NCBI RefSeq assembly: GCF_024662015.1 | Contig: NZ_CP102480.1 | Location: forward strand, 1,212,501-1,276,500 | Source of the DNA: Nisaea acidiphila | GTDB lineage: Bacteria; Pseudomonadota; Alphaproteobacteria; Thalassobaculales; Thalassobaculaceae | DNA: 64,000 nt | Direction: 5' to 3' | Shown: positions 44,174 through 52,610 of the stretch, piece by piece | How positions within the stretch are numbered: the first letter of the stretch is position 1 | Layout of the letters: every line of letters starts with the position of its first letter | The notes under the pieces: generated by a model | Told to the model about the DNA's origin: nothing | The model's input: only the letters and a program-made list of their open reading frames with translations | The model's database searches: none | Made by a program: the position numbers and the translations under genes

Positions 44174-45022
44174 TCACGCGTCTTTCAGACGGAAGATACC
44201 AAGACGAACCGCGATCCGGCCCTCCTTCAAATTGCGATAGATGTGTTTCTGTTTCCGGGCAAAGGTCTCGCCCATGATGACCGGGGCACCGGACGGCGGT
44301 TCTGGCTCGCCTTTTTCCACCCGCTCCTGCCGCGCCGTGCGCTGCGCGTCGAGATACGCCTCCACCAACGCGGACTGGTCCTCAAAACGTTCGGTCTCGA
44401 AACCGGCCGCGATCACGGCCGCCTCGACATCCTCCGCCGGAATCAGGTGCGAATGCTCGGGCAAACTCGCCCAGGGCACCGGCAGATGCACCGGTTCGCT
44501 CGATCCCGCAACGATGTCATAGAGCCCGAACCGTCCACCGGGTTTCAGAACCCTCGCGATCTCGCGGTAGAGCGCGGGCTTGTCCGCGATATTCATCGCC
44601 ACATGCAGGGTGAAGACCCTGTCGAAACTGTCGTCTGCGAAGGGCATAGCCAGCGCATCGCCCTGCTCGATCCGGATGTCATCCAACCCGACCAGGGCGT
44701 TCAGTTCCCGCGCCGCGTCGCAGAAGTCGGTCGTCAGATCGATCCCCGAAACGTCCGCGCCGTAGCGCGCCGCGGCCATGCGGGACGGTCCGCCGAGGCC
44801 GCAACCGACATCGAGAACCTTGTCTCCGGGCCGGATGCCGAGCGCGTCCAGGAACTCCTCGGCGGCAATCCGCCCGCGCAGGTGCAACTGATCGACGCTA
44901 TGGAGACTGGCCTCGGTGATCTCCGCCCGGGCAATCCCGGATTTCTCGAGGATCTCGATCAGCCGGCCGGCCAGTCCGCCTTCGGAGCTGTAATGGCCCG
45001 TGACATCCTGCCGGTCGCCCAC
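44174..45022 (-). CDS. SAM-dependent methyltransferase
   Basis: A 282-residue class I methyltransferase. Motif I is VLDVGCGLGGPSR, followed by the acidic DLTTDF position, the QGDALAMPFADDSFDRV region and the LKPGGRFGLYDIV motif. It resembles UbiE and sarcosine/dimethylglycine methyltransferases. GTG start; only three bases separate it from dgcA, so it belongs to the same operon. Its substrate in this pathway is not clear. Confidence 0.83.
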   Translation of the reverse strand: MGDRQDVTGHYSSEGGLAGRLIEILEKSGIARAEITEASLHSVDQLHLRGRIAAEEFLDALGIRPGDKVLDVGCGLGGPSRMAAARYGADVSGIDLTTDFCDAARELNALVGLDDIRIEQGDALAMPFADDSFDRVFTLHVAMNIADKPALYREIARVLKPGGRFGLYDIVAGSSEPVHLPVPWASLPEHSHLIPAEDVEAAVIAAGFETERFEDQSALVEAYLDAQRTARQERVEKGEPEPPSGAPVIMGETFARKQKHIYRNLKEGRIAVRLGIFRLKDA

Positions 45023-45025
45023 GGA

Positions 45026-46012
45026 TCAGCCCCAGAGGCCGAATTCCGGCGGTTGGATGATGCTGCCGTTGAAGACGAGGCCCGGGTCCCTGTCTTTCGC
45101 CAGCAGCAGCGGCCCGTCCAGATCGACGACCGCCGCGCCCTGCGCGACGACCACCCCCGGCGCCATTGCCAGAGAGGTGCCCACCATGCAGCCGACCATC
45201 ACCTCGAAGCCCATGGCGAGCGCCCGGTCGCGCAACTTCAGCGCCTCCGTCAGACCACCGGTCTTGTCGAGCTTGATGTTGATCATGTCGTATTTGCCGA
45301 CCAGCTCGTCCAGCGTCTTGCTGTCATGGCAGCTCTCGTCGGCACAGACCGGCACGACCCGGTCCAGCCCCTTCAGCCCCTCGTCCTTGCCGGCCGGCAG
45401 GGGCTGCTCGATCATGGTGACGCCGAGCCTGGCGAATTTCGGCGCATACTCATTGTACTGCTCGACCGTCCAGCCCTCGTTCGCATCCACCACCAGCTTC
45501 GCGTTCGGGGCATTCTCGTGGATGAGCGTGACCCGTTCCAGGTCCTTGCCGTCGCCGGTCATCTTCAGCTTCAGCACCGGACGGGAAGCGTTTTCCTTCG
45601 CCTTCGCGCCCATCGCCTCCGGCTCGTCGACGCCGAGGGTGTAGACCGTGGTCACCGGCTCCGGCTCCGGCAGGCCTGCAAGTTCCCAGGCCCGCTTGCC
45701 GGTCTTCTTCGCCTCGAAGTCCCAGAGCGCACAGTCGATCGCGTTGCGCGCCGCACCCGGCGGCAAGGCCGAGAGGAGTCCCTCCCGGTCCATGCCGTTG
45801 GCGATCTCTCCCGCAACGGATTCGATCTGTGCCACGACGCTATCCAGCGTCTCGCCATAGCGCGCATAGGGGAAGCACTCGCCGAGACCGTCGACATCGT
45901 CGCCGGCAATCTCAACCACGATCACGTGCGATTCCGTCCGCGCCCCGCGGGATATCCGGAACACGCCCTGCAAGGGCCAGCTTTCGCGCCTGACCGAGAC
46001 CGACCGGTACAT
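45026..46012 (-). CDS. dgcA: N-acetyl-D-glutamate racemase (enolase superfamily, formerly dipeptide epimerase)
   Basis: A 328-residue enolase-superfamily enzyme. Catalytic Lys148 and Lys150 (LKLKM), metal ligands Asp176 (VVDANEG), Glu202 (MIEQP) and Asp225 (CADES), and second base Lys247 (NIKLDKTGG) are all present. The L-Ala-D/L-Glu epimerase group has this form, but directly behind a DUF1611 gene it matches DgcA of the marine D-glutamate pathway: DgcN acetylates D-glutamate and DgcA turns N-acetyl-D-glutamate into the L form. Assignment by sequence plus context. Confidence 0.88.
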   Translation of the reverse strand: MYRSVSVRRESWPLQGVFRISRGARTESHVIVVEIAGDDVDGLGECFPYARYGETLDSVVAQIESVAGEIANGMDREGLLSALPPGAARNAIDCALWDFEAKKTGKRAWELAGLPEPEPVTTVYTLGVDEPEAMGAKAKENASRPVLKLKMTGDGKDLERVTLIHENAPNAKLVVDANEGWTVEQYNEYAPKFARLGVTMIEQPLPAGKDEGLKGLDRVVPVCADESCHDSKTLDELVGKYDMINIKLDKTGGLTEALKLRDRALAMGFEVMVGCMVGTSLAMAPGVVVAQGAAVVDLDGPLLLAKDRDPGLVFNGSIIQPPEFGLWG

Positions 46013-46044
46013 GAGACTTCCCCTTTATTTCACCGTGCGCCGGA

Positions 46045-47046
46045 TCAGAGCGGCATGTTGTCAACGATGGCGCCGACGCCGTTGCGGATCGGATCGACCG
46101 CCGGAAGACCGGTCTCGTCGCTCGCCTTCTTGAGGAAATCCTCGGCCGCCGCATCGTCGAGGCTGGAAGTGTTCACGCAGACTCCGACGAATTGCGCGTC
46201 CGGGTTCGTCAGGCGGGCCGCCTGCAGATAGTAGGGAATGCATTCGGAGAGACTCGGGACCGGATATTCCGGCAGGCCGCGCATGTGCGGACGGTTGGCC
46301 TCGTGGCAGAGCACCATCGCGTCCGGCTGGGCGCCGTGGATGAGGCCCATCGTCACGCCGGCATAGGAAGCGTGGAAGAGTGAGCCCTGCCCCTCGACCA
46401 GGTCCCAGTGATCGGCATCGTTGGCCGGCGCAAGTTCCTCGACCGCGCCGGAGATGAAGTCGGCGACGACCGCATCGACGGAGACGCCGGAGCCGGCGAT
46501 GAAGATGCCGGTCTGGCCGGTCGCCCGGAAACTCGCCTTAACGCCGCGATTGTGAAGCTCCCGCTCGATGGCGAGCGCGGTGAACATCTTGCCGACGGAA
46601 CAGTCGGTGCCGACCGGAAGCAGGCGCTTGCCCGGGCGCCTCTTACCGTTGGCAATGGAGAAATTGCCGGTCGGATGGCGTACGTCGTAGAGACCGAGTC
46701 CCTTGGCTTTCGCCTTTTCCGCCAGCGACGGAATGGTGCTGATGCGGGTGTGCAGGCCGCTGGCGATTTCCATGCCGAGGTCGAGCGCCTTTTCCAGCTC
46801 GACGAGCCAGCTGTCCGGCATGAAACCGCCGCGGTTCGCGACACCGAGAATGACCGTCTTCACACCGGCGGCCGCCGCTTCCTCGATGCTCATATCGGGA
46901 AGCTTCAGATCGGCGTTGCAGCCCGGAAGGCGGAACTGTCCGAGGCACCAGTCCTCGCGCCAGACCTTCACGCCGTTCGCGGTCTTGGCTGCGAGCTGAT
47001 CGGGCGCATCGCCCAGGAACATGAGATAAGGATGGCGGATTTCCAC
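46045..47046 (-). CDS. dgcN: D-glutamate N-acetyltransferase DgcN (DUF1611)
   Basis: A 333-residue DUF1611 protein. It has a P-loop-like GTDCSVGKMFTALAIE segment (about residues 143-158) and the DUF1611 features ANRGGFMPDSWLVELEKAL, DVRHPTGNFSIANGK and LVEGQGSLFHASYAGVTMGLIHG. In marine proteobacteria the DUF1611 protein DgcN N-acetylates D-glutamate as the first step of its use as carbon and nitrogen source, with DgcA second. GTG start with AAGGTG site. It lies 126 bases after tctA and 32 before dgcA. Confidence 0.87.
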   Translation of the reverse strand: MEIRHPYLMFLGDAPDQLAAKTANGVKVWREDWCLGQFRLPGCNADLKLPDMSIEEAAAAGVKTVILGVANRGGFMPDSWLVELEKALDLGMEIASGLHTRISTIPSLAEKAKAKGLGLYDVRHPTGNFSIANGKRRPGKRLLPVGTDCSVGKMFTALAIERELHNRGVKASFRATGQTGIFIAGSGVSVDAVVADFISGAVEELAPANDADHWDLVEGQGSLFHASYAGVTMGLIHGAQPDAMVLCHEANRPHMRGLPEYPVPSLSECIPYYLQAARLTNPDAQFVGVCVNTSSLDDAAAEDFLKKASDETGLPAVDPIRNGVGAIVDNMPL

Positions 47047-47172
47047 GACGTCACCTTGAGATAAAAATGGTTACGCATCGCCCCGGACGGGGCAGTTCGA
47101 GCCGTGCATGGCCTTCGCGGACGCGGGGCGGCCCGCTCCCGGCACCGTGGCCAGGACGCGAGCCGCTGCGGC

Positions 47173-48861
47173 TCAGGTTTCTTCGAGATGGACTTCGTGG
47201 TCGCCGTCGGGCGTCACTTTCCATCCGTTTTTCGCACTTCGCCACAGAAGATAGGCGGAAAGCGCGAGCAACGCCACACCGATAATCGGGCGCACGATGC
47301 CTTCCATCATGAACATCGGCACCGACACGCAGGCGAGCAGGACCGGCAGATAGGCCAGTGTCCAAGGCTGCGAGCCGCGCAGCTTCTGGTACCACGGGAA
47401 CGCTACCGAGAAAGCCGCGACCACGAGGAAGAACAAAGACCACGGACGGCTGACGAACAGCATCAGATCGCTGTCGATCGAGAGCGCCCGCGAAAGGTTC
47501 AGCTCCGCCACATGCCCGAGCACGACACCGAGAATGATCGGCGCCAGCGGGAAGCCGAGCAGTCGAAGCACGTAGCCCGCGATGCCGAAAAAGAACAGCA
47601 CCCAGATATCGTAGACGATGTTGTTCAGCGCGAAGACGCCGATGGCGCAATAGGCGAGGATCACCGAGGCCAGCACATACATCGGGATCCGTGTCACCAG
47701 CAGGAACAGCTTCAGCGTCACCGATTGCATGGCGATCATGATGAAGTGAGCCAGGAAGAAGGCGATGAAGATCGCGTAGGCGAGATCCGGATTGTCGCTG
47801 ATGAAGGTCGGGCTCGGCTGCACGTTGTGGATCAGCAGAGCGCCGAGCATCACCGCGGTGACGATGTCGCCCGGAATGCCGAGAGCCATCATGGTGATCA
47901 ACGCTCCGCCGGCCGTCGCGTTGTTGGAGGCTTCCGGCGCGATGATCCCGTCGGGTTCGCCTTTGCCGAATCTCTCCGGGGTCTTGGAAGCCTTCTTCGC
48001 CTGATCGTAGGCAAGAATATTCGAGATCGAGCCGCCGGCGGCGGGAAGAACACCGGTAAATACGCCGATGAAGGAAGAGCGAATGAGGTTGGTCCAGCGC
48101 GCGAAGATCATCCGGATCGCCGTCAGGTGCTCGACCCGGACTTTCGCGTCGGTCTCGCGCGTATCCATCAGCGCGGCGCGCGCCTTGACCCGGTCCTGAA
48201 TGTCGGAAAGCAGCTGGCTGAAAGCGAAGAGGCCGATCAGCACCGGAAGGAAAGAAAAGCCCGATTCGAGATCGTCGACGCCGAAGGTGAAGCGGGCGAC
48301 GCCGTTCACCTCGTCCTCGCCGACCGTCCCGATGAAGAGGCCGAGTGCGCCGGCGATCATGCCTTTCATCAGGTTCTCGCCCGAAAGGCTCGCGGTGATG
48401 GTCAGCGCGAACAGCACCAGCGAGAAATAATCCCACGGGCCGAACTCGAGGCCGATGACCGCGAGGCTCGGCGCCAGGGTGACCAGCAGCGCCGCGCTGA
48501 TCAAGCCGCCGAAGAAGGAGGACCAGACCCCGAGCCCGAGCGCCAGCCCCGGCTTGCCGCCGCGGGCCATCGGGAAGCCGTCAAAGGTCGTCGCGATCGA
48601 GGACGGCGTGCCGGGTATGCCGGTCAGCATGCCCGACATCAGGCCGCCTGAGAGACCGCCGACAAAGACGCCGATCATCGTGGCCAGCCCCTCGACCGGG
48701 CTCAGTCCGAATGTGAACGGCAGCGTGAGCACGATCGCCATGGCGATGGTGAAACCCGGAATTGCGCCGGCGATCAGACCCGCGGTCACCCCGATCGTCA
48801 TCAGCATCAGGTTTCCGACGGCGAAGACATCGGAGAATGCGTACAGAATGTTCTCAAGCAT
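47173..48861 (-). CDS. Tripartite tricarboxylate transporter, large permease TctA
   Basis: A 562-residue TctA-family membrane protein with about 12-14 helices. Two half-repeats are visible through GAIPGFTIAMAIVLTLPFTFGL and GVFTGVLPAAGGSISNILAYDQAKK, plus GIPGTPSSIATTFDGFPMA. With TctB and a periplasmic TctC it imports carboxylates using a cation gradient. Placed before dgcN-dgcA in the same direction, it may bring in D-glutamate or an acid used by the downstream enzymes; this is inference. It is longer than the roughly 500 residues usual for TctA because of an extended C-terminus. Confidence 0.92.
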   Translation of the reverse strand: MLENILYAFSDVFAVGNLMLMTIGVTAGLIAGAIPGFTIAMAIVLTLPFTFGLSPVEGLATMIGVFVGGLSGGLMSGMLTGIPGTPSSIATTFDGFPMARGGKPGLALGLGVWSSFFGGLISAALLVTLAPSLAVIGLEFGPWDYFSLVLFALTITASLSGENLMKGMIAGALGLFIGTVGEDEVNGVARFTFGVDDLESGFSFLPVLIGLFAFSQLLSDIQDRVKARAALMDTRETDAKVRVEHLTAIRMIFARWTNLIRSSFIGVFTGVLPAAGGSISNILAYDQAKKASKTPERFGKGEPDGIIAPEASNNATAGGALITMMALGIPGDIVTAVMLGALLIHNVQPSPTFISDNPDLAYAIFIAFFLAHFIMIAMQSVTLKLFLLVTRIPMYVLASVILAYCAIGVFALNNIVYDIWVLFFFGIAGYVLRLLGFPLAPIILGVVLGHVAELNLSRALSIDSDLMLFVSRPWSLFFLVVAAFSVAFPWYQKLRGSQPWTLAYLPVLLACVSVPMFMMEGIVRPIIGVALLALSAYLLWRSAKNGWKVTPDGDHEVHLEET

Positions 48862-48871
48862 CGGTCTCTCC

Positions 48872-49360
48872 TCAGTTCAGCTGCAGGATTTCGCCGTCCG
48901 GCAAAAGGACGCCGAGACCGAAAGTGAAGATGCTCCACATCACACCCACCGTCGCGACCGCGACGAGGAGATGCAGAGGGACCCTTTTCAAGCCGGGTTC
49001 GCCGAGCAGCGTAAGCGCGAGGAACACGAAGGCGACGCCGCCGAGCAACATGCCGAGGATGTCGAGGGTGAAGAGGAAGAGGAAGAACAGCGCATAAACG
49101 ATCGCGGCGTTGCGATACTTCCCGATCCCGCCGGGCGCGCTTTCCGCTGTTTCAGCGCCGGGAGCTTCGGCTTTCAGAACGCTCTGACCGAGCAAACCGA
49201 GGCTGAAAACCGTCAGGACAGCCAGGACCACCTGCGGCCAGACATGCGACGGCATGGTGCCGTAATTGGTCACTTCGATGTCCTGGCTGGCGGAGAACAT
49301 CACGCCACAAAAGACCAGGAGCAGAAGCGCGATCAGCGTATCTCGGTTCAACCGGCCCAC
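48872..49360 (-). CDS. Tripartite tricarboxylate transporter, small permease TctB
   Basis: A 162-residue TctB-family protein with four predicted membrane helices, including LIALLLLVFCGVMFSAS near the start and VVLAVLTVFSLGLL. GTG start at 49360. Ten bases separate it from tctA. It is the usual small partner of TctA. Confidence 0.87.
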   Translation of the reverse strand: MGRLNRDTLIALLLLVFCGVMFSASQDIEVTNYGTMPSHVWPQVVLAVLTVFSLGLLGQSVLKAEAPGAETAESAPGGIGKYRNAAIVYALFFLFLFTLDILGMLLGGVAFVFLALTLLGEPGLKRVPLHLLVAVATVGVMWSIFTFGLGVLLPDGEILQLN

Positions 49361-49395
49361 CAGCGTCCCTCCGAATTATCGTTTGAAAACGCAAA

Positions 49396-49423
49396 CGGCG
49401 GCCCCCGGGATCGGGAGCCGCCG
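49396..49423 (-). terminator. Hairpin between TctC and TctB genes
   Basis: Twelve-base arms (49396-49407 and 49412-49423) pair with one G-U-type mismatch around a short loop. On the minus strand it is followed by TTTGCGTTTT. It probably reduces read-through from the binding-protein gene into the membrane genes. Confidence 0.72.
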
Positions 49424-49440
49424 CCCGCAGAGCTGTTTAA

Positions 49441-50412
49441 TCAGCTGCCTTTGTAAAGTCCAACCTCAATCGCGATCCGCTTCCAGTCCGCGAAGGTCTT
49501 CTCGAAATAGGCCGTGTAGTCTTTCGGGCCGAGATAGTTGACCGAAGTGCCTTTGGCTTTCATCGCCTCGACGACCTTCGGGTCTTCGGCGGCCTTCTTG
49601 AAGACCTCGGCATAGTGCGCGATCACTTCCGGGCTTGCGCCTTTCGGCAGAACGACACCGCGGTCCGTACCGTAGATCAGGTCATAGCCCTGCTCTTTCA
49701 GGGTCATGACGTCCGAGATCTCCGGGTTGCGTTCCGGAGTGGTGATACCCAGCGCCTTCAGCTCATTGGTCTGAATATACTTCTTGGCAGCGGCGAGGTT
49801 GATTTCGCCGATCTCGATATTCTTCGCCAGAAGCGCGGTCATCCGCTGGCGGGTGCCGTCATAGGAAACGTGCTTGAACTTCACACCCGCAGCGTCTTCC
49901 AGCAGCAGGAAGATGAAGTGGCTGGTGGAGCCCAGCGTTCCGCCGGCGGTCACGGTGCCCGGCGCCTTCTTTGCGGCTTCGACCAGTTCCTTGACGTTGT
50001 TGAACGGGACACCCGAGTTCGCGCCGATGATGGCCGGGGTCCGGGTAAGAAGCGCGACCGGCTCGAACGCGTCCCAGGTGAAATCGACGCGGCCGTTGAA
50101 GAAACTGGTCAGCGCGCTCTGGTGAATGGCGAACAGCGTGCAGCCGTCCGGCTTCGCCTTGCGGGCTTCCTTGGCACCCTTGTTACCGCCCTGGCCGCCG
50201 ATGTTCACGACCTGCAGTTTCGGCTTCGCACCGGCTTCGTTCACGGATTCCACGAACTGACGGAACACGACATCGGTACCGCCGCCGGCGCCCCACGGAA
50301 CGATCAGCTTGGCGGTGCGGCAGGACAGATCGGCGGCCTGCACGCCGGGCGCTCCGGAAAGAGCGACAGACGCGGTCGCAAAGGCCGCGAGAAGTGCTGT
50401 CTTGATCTTCAT
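49441..50412 (-). CDS. Tripartite tricarboxylate transporter substrate-binding protein TctC
   Basis: A 323-residue periplasmic binding protein. Signal peptide 1 to about 25 (GVQAAD), then the Bug/TctC pattern: LIVPWGAGGGTDVVFRQF, NIGGQGGNKGAKEARKAKPDG, AGGTLGSTSHF, DRGVVLPKGASPEVI. GGGAGAC precedes the ATG. It feeds TctAB. In this family a carboxylate ligand binds through main-chain contacts, so the sequence does not identify it. The start at 50412 is fixed by the signal peptide. Confidence 0.92.
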   Translation of the reverse strand: MKIKTALLAAFATASVALSGAPGVQAADLSCRTAKLIVPWGAGGGTDVVFRQFVESVNEAGAKPKLQVVNIGGQGGNKGAKEARKAKPDGCTLFAIHQSALTSFFNGRVDFTWDAFEPVALLTRTPAIIGANSGVPFNNVKELVEAAKKAPGTVTAGGTLGSTSHFIFLLLEDAAGVKFKHVSYDGTRQRMTALLAKNIEIGEINLAAAKKYIQTNELKALGITTPERNPEISDVMTLKEQGYDLIYGTDRGVVLPKGASPEVIAHYAEVFKKAAEDPKVVEAMKAKGTSVNYLGPKDYTAYFEKTFADWKRIAIEVGLYKGS

Positions 50413-50626
50413 TTCTTGTCTCCCTGAAATCACGTTGGCCGAAAACCAACGCTTAGATATCTCGCGAGCGCACCGCCGGCACGCCCGTCCAGTGGCAGTA
50501 ACCCTATGAATAAGGTTTCGGGTGTCAACCTTTCGCGACTGCCGCAAAACCGAGTCATCGCGCGGTCGAATGTCGCCCGATCTAAGTCGTCGGATTGCAG
50601 TGCGTTGATTCAACTAGAGAACTTCT

Positions 50627-51637
50627 TCAGCTCTTCTGGCCAAGTCGCCCCCGGTTATTCTGGCGCTGCAACATTTCCTTCCAATCAGCCGCGAGATTTT
50701 CCAGGTAGCGGGAAAAGCCGTCGGCGGTGATCAGGCGCGACTCAGTGCCGTACTCCTTGTGTAGCTCCGAAAGCACGCCGCGGGTCTCCATTACCTTCTG
50801 GAAAATGTTTGCGTGCGCCGCGACCAGTTCGGCCGGCAGCCCCGCGGGACCGTAAATGCCGTGGTCGACGCCCAGCGTCAGCCCTCCGGCGTGCATCCCG
50901 AGAGTCGGGATGTCAGGCATGTCCTCGGACGGCGCGGCCCCCGTTACGGCAAGGGTGTGAAGCTGTTTCTCGTGCATGCGCGCCTCGGCGGCCCGCAGCG
51001 AGACAAAGGACAGAAGACCGGCGGGTCCATTCAGCATCTCCCTGAAACGCGCCATTCCGGTCGGAAAGCTTCGGATCCGGAACCGGACATCCAATGCCTC
51101 CTCCATCTGCAGGAAGAGCAACTGCTCCAGGGGGTCGTCGACCAGCGCGAAGGAGACGGACTCCGGCTTGGCGCGAAGCTCGGAGACAATCTGCGCCAGG
51201 CTCGGGGTCTCCGGCTCCTCGCCTTTCGGCGCCGGCTTCGCCGGTCCACCGGACGAGAGAGCGATCGCCATCGGCGTTCGGGTCAGCAAAGCGACAGGCG
51301 TCAACGCGCGCCACGCTTCGCGATCACCCTTCAAGATCTCGAAAGCCACCCGAATCTGGGTATCGAGCAACAAGGTGCATCCGTTCGGAGCGGCACTCTC
51401 TATCAGTTCGCGCGCGATACCGCGCGGTCGATTGCGGACCCGGTACGTGGTTGTACCGACCTTGCTTGCACCCTCCGCAATCGCCCGGGCCACCAGATCG
51501 CTTCCGGATTCGACCGCTGCGGGGACGATAATCGATACCGTAATGCAGGAGAGTTCCTGAGCGCGCACAGTATCGGCCCGCGCAAAAATCGCCGCTCCCG
51601 CCAGAACCAGAGACAATAAGAACCTGAACCGTCGCAT
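50627..51637 (-). CDS. Second, divergent TctC-like binding protein
   Basis: A 336-residue exported protein (signal peptide 1 to about 26, TVRAQE) with a weak but clear TctC pattern: SIIVPAAVESGSDLVARAI, ALTPVALLTRTPMAIALS, DHGIYGPAGLPAELVAAHANIFQKVM. The Gly-rich PWGAGGGTD segment of true TctC proteins is changed to PAAVESGSD, and the middle is altered (an insert rich in Pro/Glu around KPAPKGEEPETP). It may bind a different ligand or act as a sensor. It lies 214 bases before the main tctC on the same strand. Confidence 0.8.
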   Translation of the reverse strand: MRRFRFLLSLVLAGAAIFARADTVRAQELSCITVSIIVPAAVESGSDLVARAIAEGASKVGTTTYRVRNRPRGIARELIESAAPNGCTLLLDTQIRVAFEILKGDREAWRALTPVALLTRTPMAIALSSGGPAKPAPKGEEPETPSLAQIVSELRAKPESVSFALVDDPLEQLLFLQMEEALDVRFRIRSFPTGMARFREMLNGPAGLLSFVSLRAAEARMHEKQLHTLAVTGAAPSEDMPDIPTLGMHAGGLTLGVDHGIYGPAGLPAELVAAHANIFQKVMETRGVLSELHKEYGTESRLITADGFSRYLENLAADWKEMLQRQNNRGRLGQKS

Positions 51638-51786
51638 CCTGCCCCCACCCGAATCGCGCCAGACTATACGTTGCCTCCGATTGCCGTCCAGCGGCGCGCC
51701 GCTGCAACCTCATTTGAACGACGGCGAAATTGAGCTACAGAGGACCCTTCATCATGAATGCACCTCAATAGCGGGAAACCGAATCC

Positions 51787-52602
51787 ATGAGCGAGAAGCT
51801 GAAAGTTGGAATTGGCGGCCTTGGTGCCATCGGACTCACGCTTGCACGCGCGATCGCCGACGGCACTTTGCCGGATCTAACACTCGGAGCTGTTTCCGCC
51901 AGAGATGCCGAGAAAGCCAAAGGCAATCTCGCTGCCATCGGCGCCGAAGCACCGATCGTGCCGCTGGAGAGTCTCGCCGAGACCTGCGACATCGTCGTGG
52001 AATGCGCGCCCGCCTCGGTGTTCGAGACCATCGCCCGCCCGGCGATCGAAACCGGCCGGATATTTGTGCCGGTCAGCATCGGCGCCCTGCTGAACCACAT
52101 GGATCTGGTCGACCGCGCGAAGGATACAGGCGCGCGTCTCGTGCTTCCGACGGGCGCACTGATCGGCCTCGATGCGGTACGCGCCGCCGCCGAAGGCGAA
52201 ATCGAGTCGGTGACGCTGGAGACCCGCAAGCCGCCGCTTGGCCTCGCCGGTGCTCCCTATCTGGTCGAGAACGATATTTCCGTCGAGCGGCTCAACGAGG
52301 CCAAGAAAGTTTTCGAGGGCAATGCCCGCGAAGCCGCCAAAGGCTTTCCGGCCAATGTAAACGTCGCCGCCGCTCTCAGCCTCGCAGGCGTTGGCCCGGA
52401 ACGCACCAGCGTCGAGATCTGGGCCGACCCGGACGTGACACGGAACACTCACACGATCAGGGTCGAGGCGGACAGCGCACGTTTCACGATGACGATCGAG
52501 AATATTCCGACGGAGGAAAATCCGAAAACGGGGAAGATCACCGCGCTTAGCGTGATTGCCACCCTCCGGCGACTTACAGCACCGCTGACCGCGGGCACCT
52601 GA
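51787..52602 (+). CDS. L-aspartate dehydrogenase family protein
   Basis: A 271-residue protein with an N-terminal NAD(P)-binding fold (VGIGGLGAIGLTLARAI) and the AspDH/DUF108 C-terminal domain (VSIGALLNHMDLVDRA, VLPTGALIGLDAVRAA, VNVAAALSLAGVG). AspDH turns L-aspartate into oxaloacetate or, in NAD synthesis, iminoaspartate. No nadA or nadC nearby, so a catabolic or biosynthetic role for amino acids near the D-glutamate genes is more likely. Divergent from the tct/dgc run. Confidence 0.87.
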   Translation: MSEKLKVGIGGLGAIGLTLARAIADGTLPDLTLGAVSARDAEKAKGNLAAIGAEAPIVPLESLAETCDIVVECAPASVFETIARPAIETGRIFVPVSIGALLNHMDLVDRAKDTGARLVLPTGALIGLDAVRAAAEGEIESVTLETRKPPLGLAGAPYLVENDISVERLNEAKKVFEGNAREAAKGFPANVNVAAALSLAGVGPERTSVEIWADPDVTRNTHTIRVEADSARFTMTIENIPTEENPKTGKITALSVIATLRRLTAPLTAGT

Positions 52603-52610
52603 GGGTCGGG

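Noticed and set aside
44114-46231. A 705-codon plus-strand open frame
   Set aside because: Antisense to the methyltransferase and dgcA genes; no motif or start signal.
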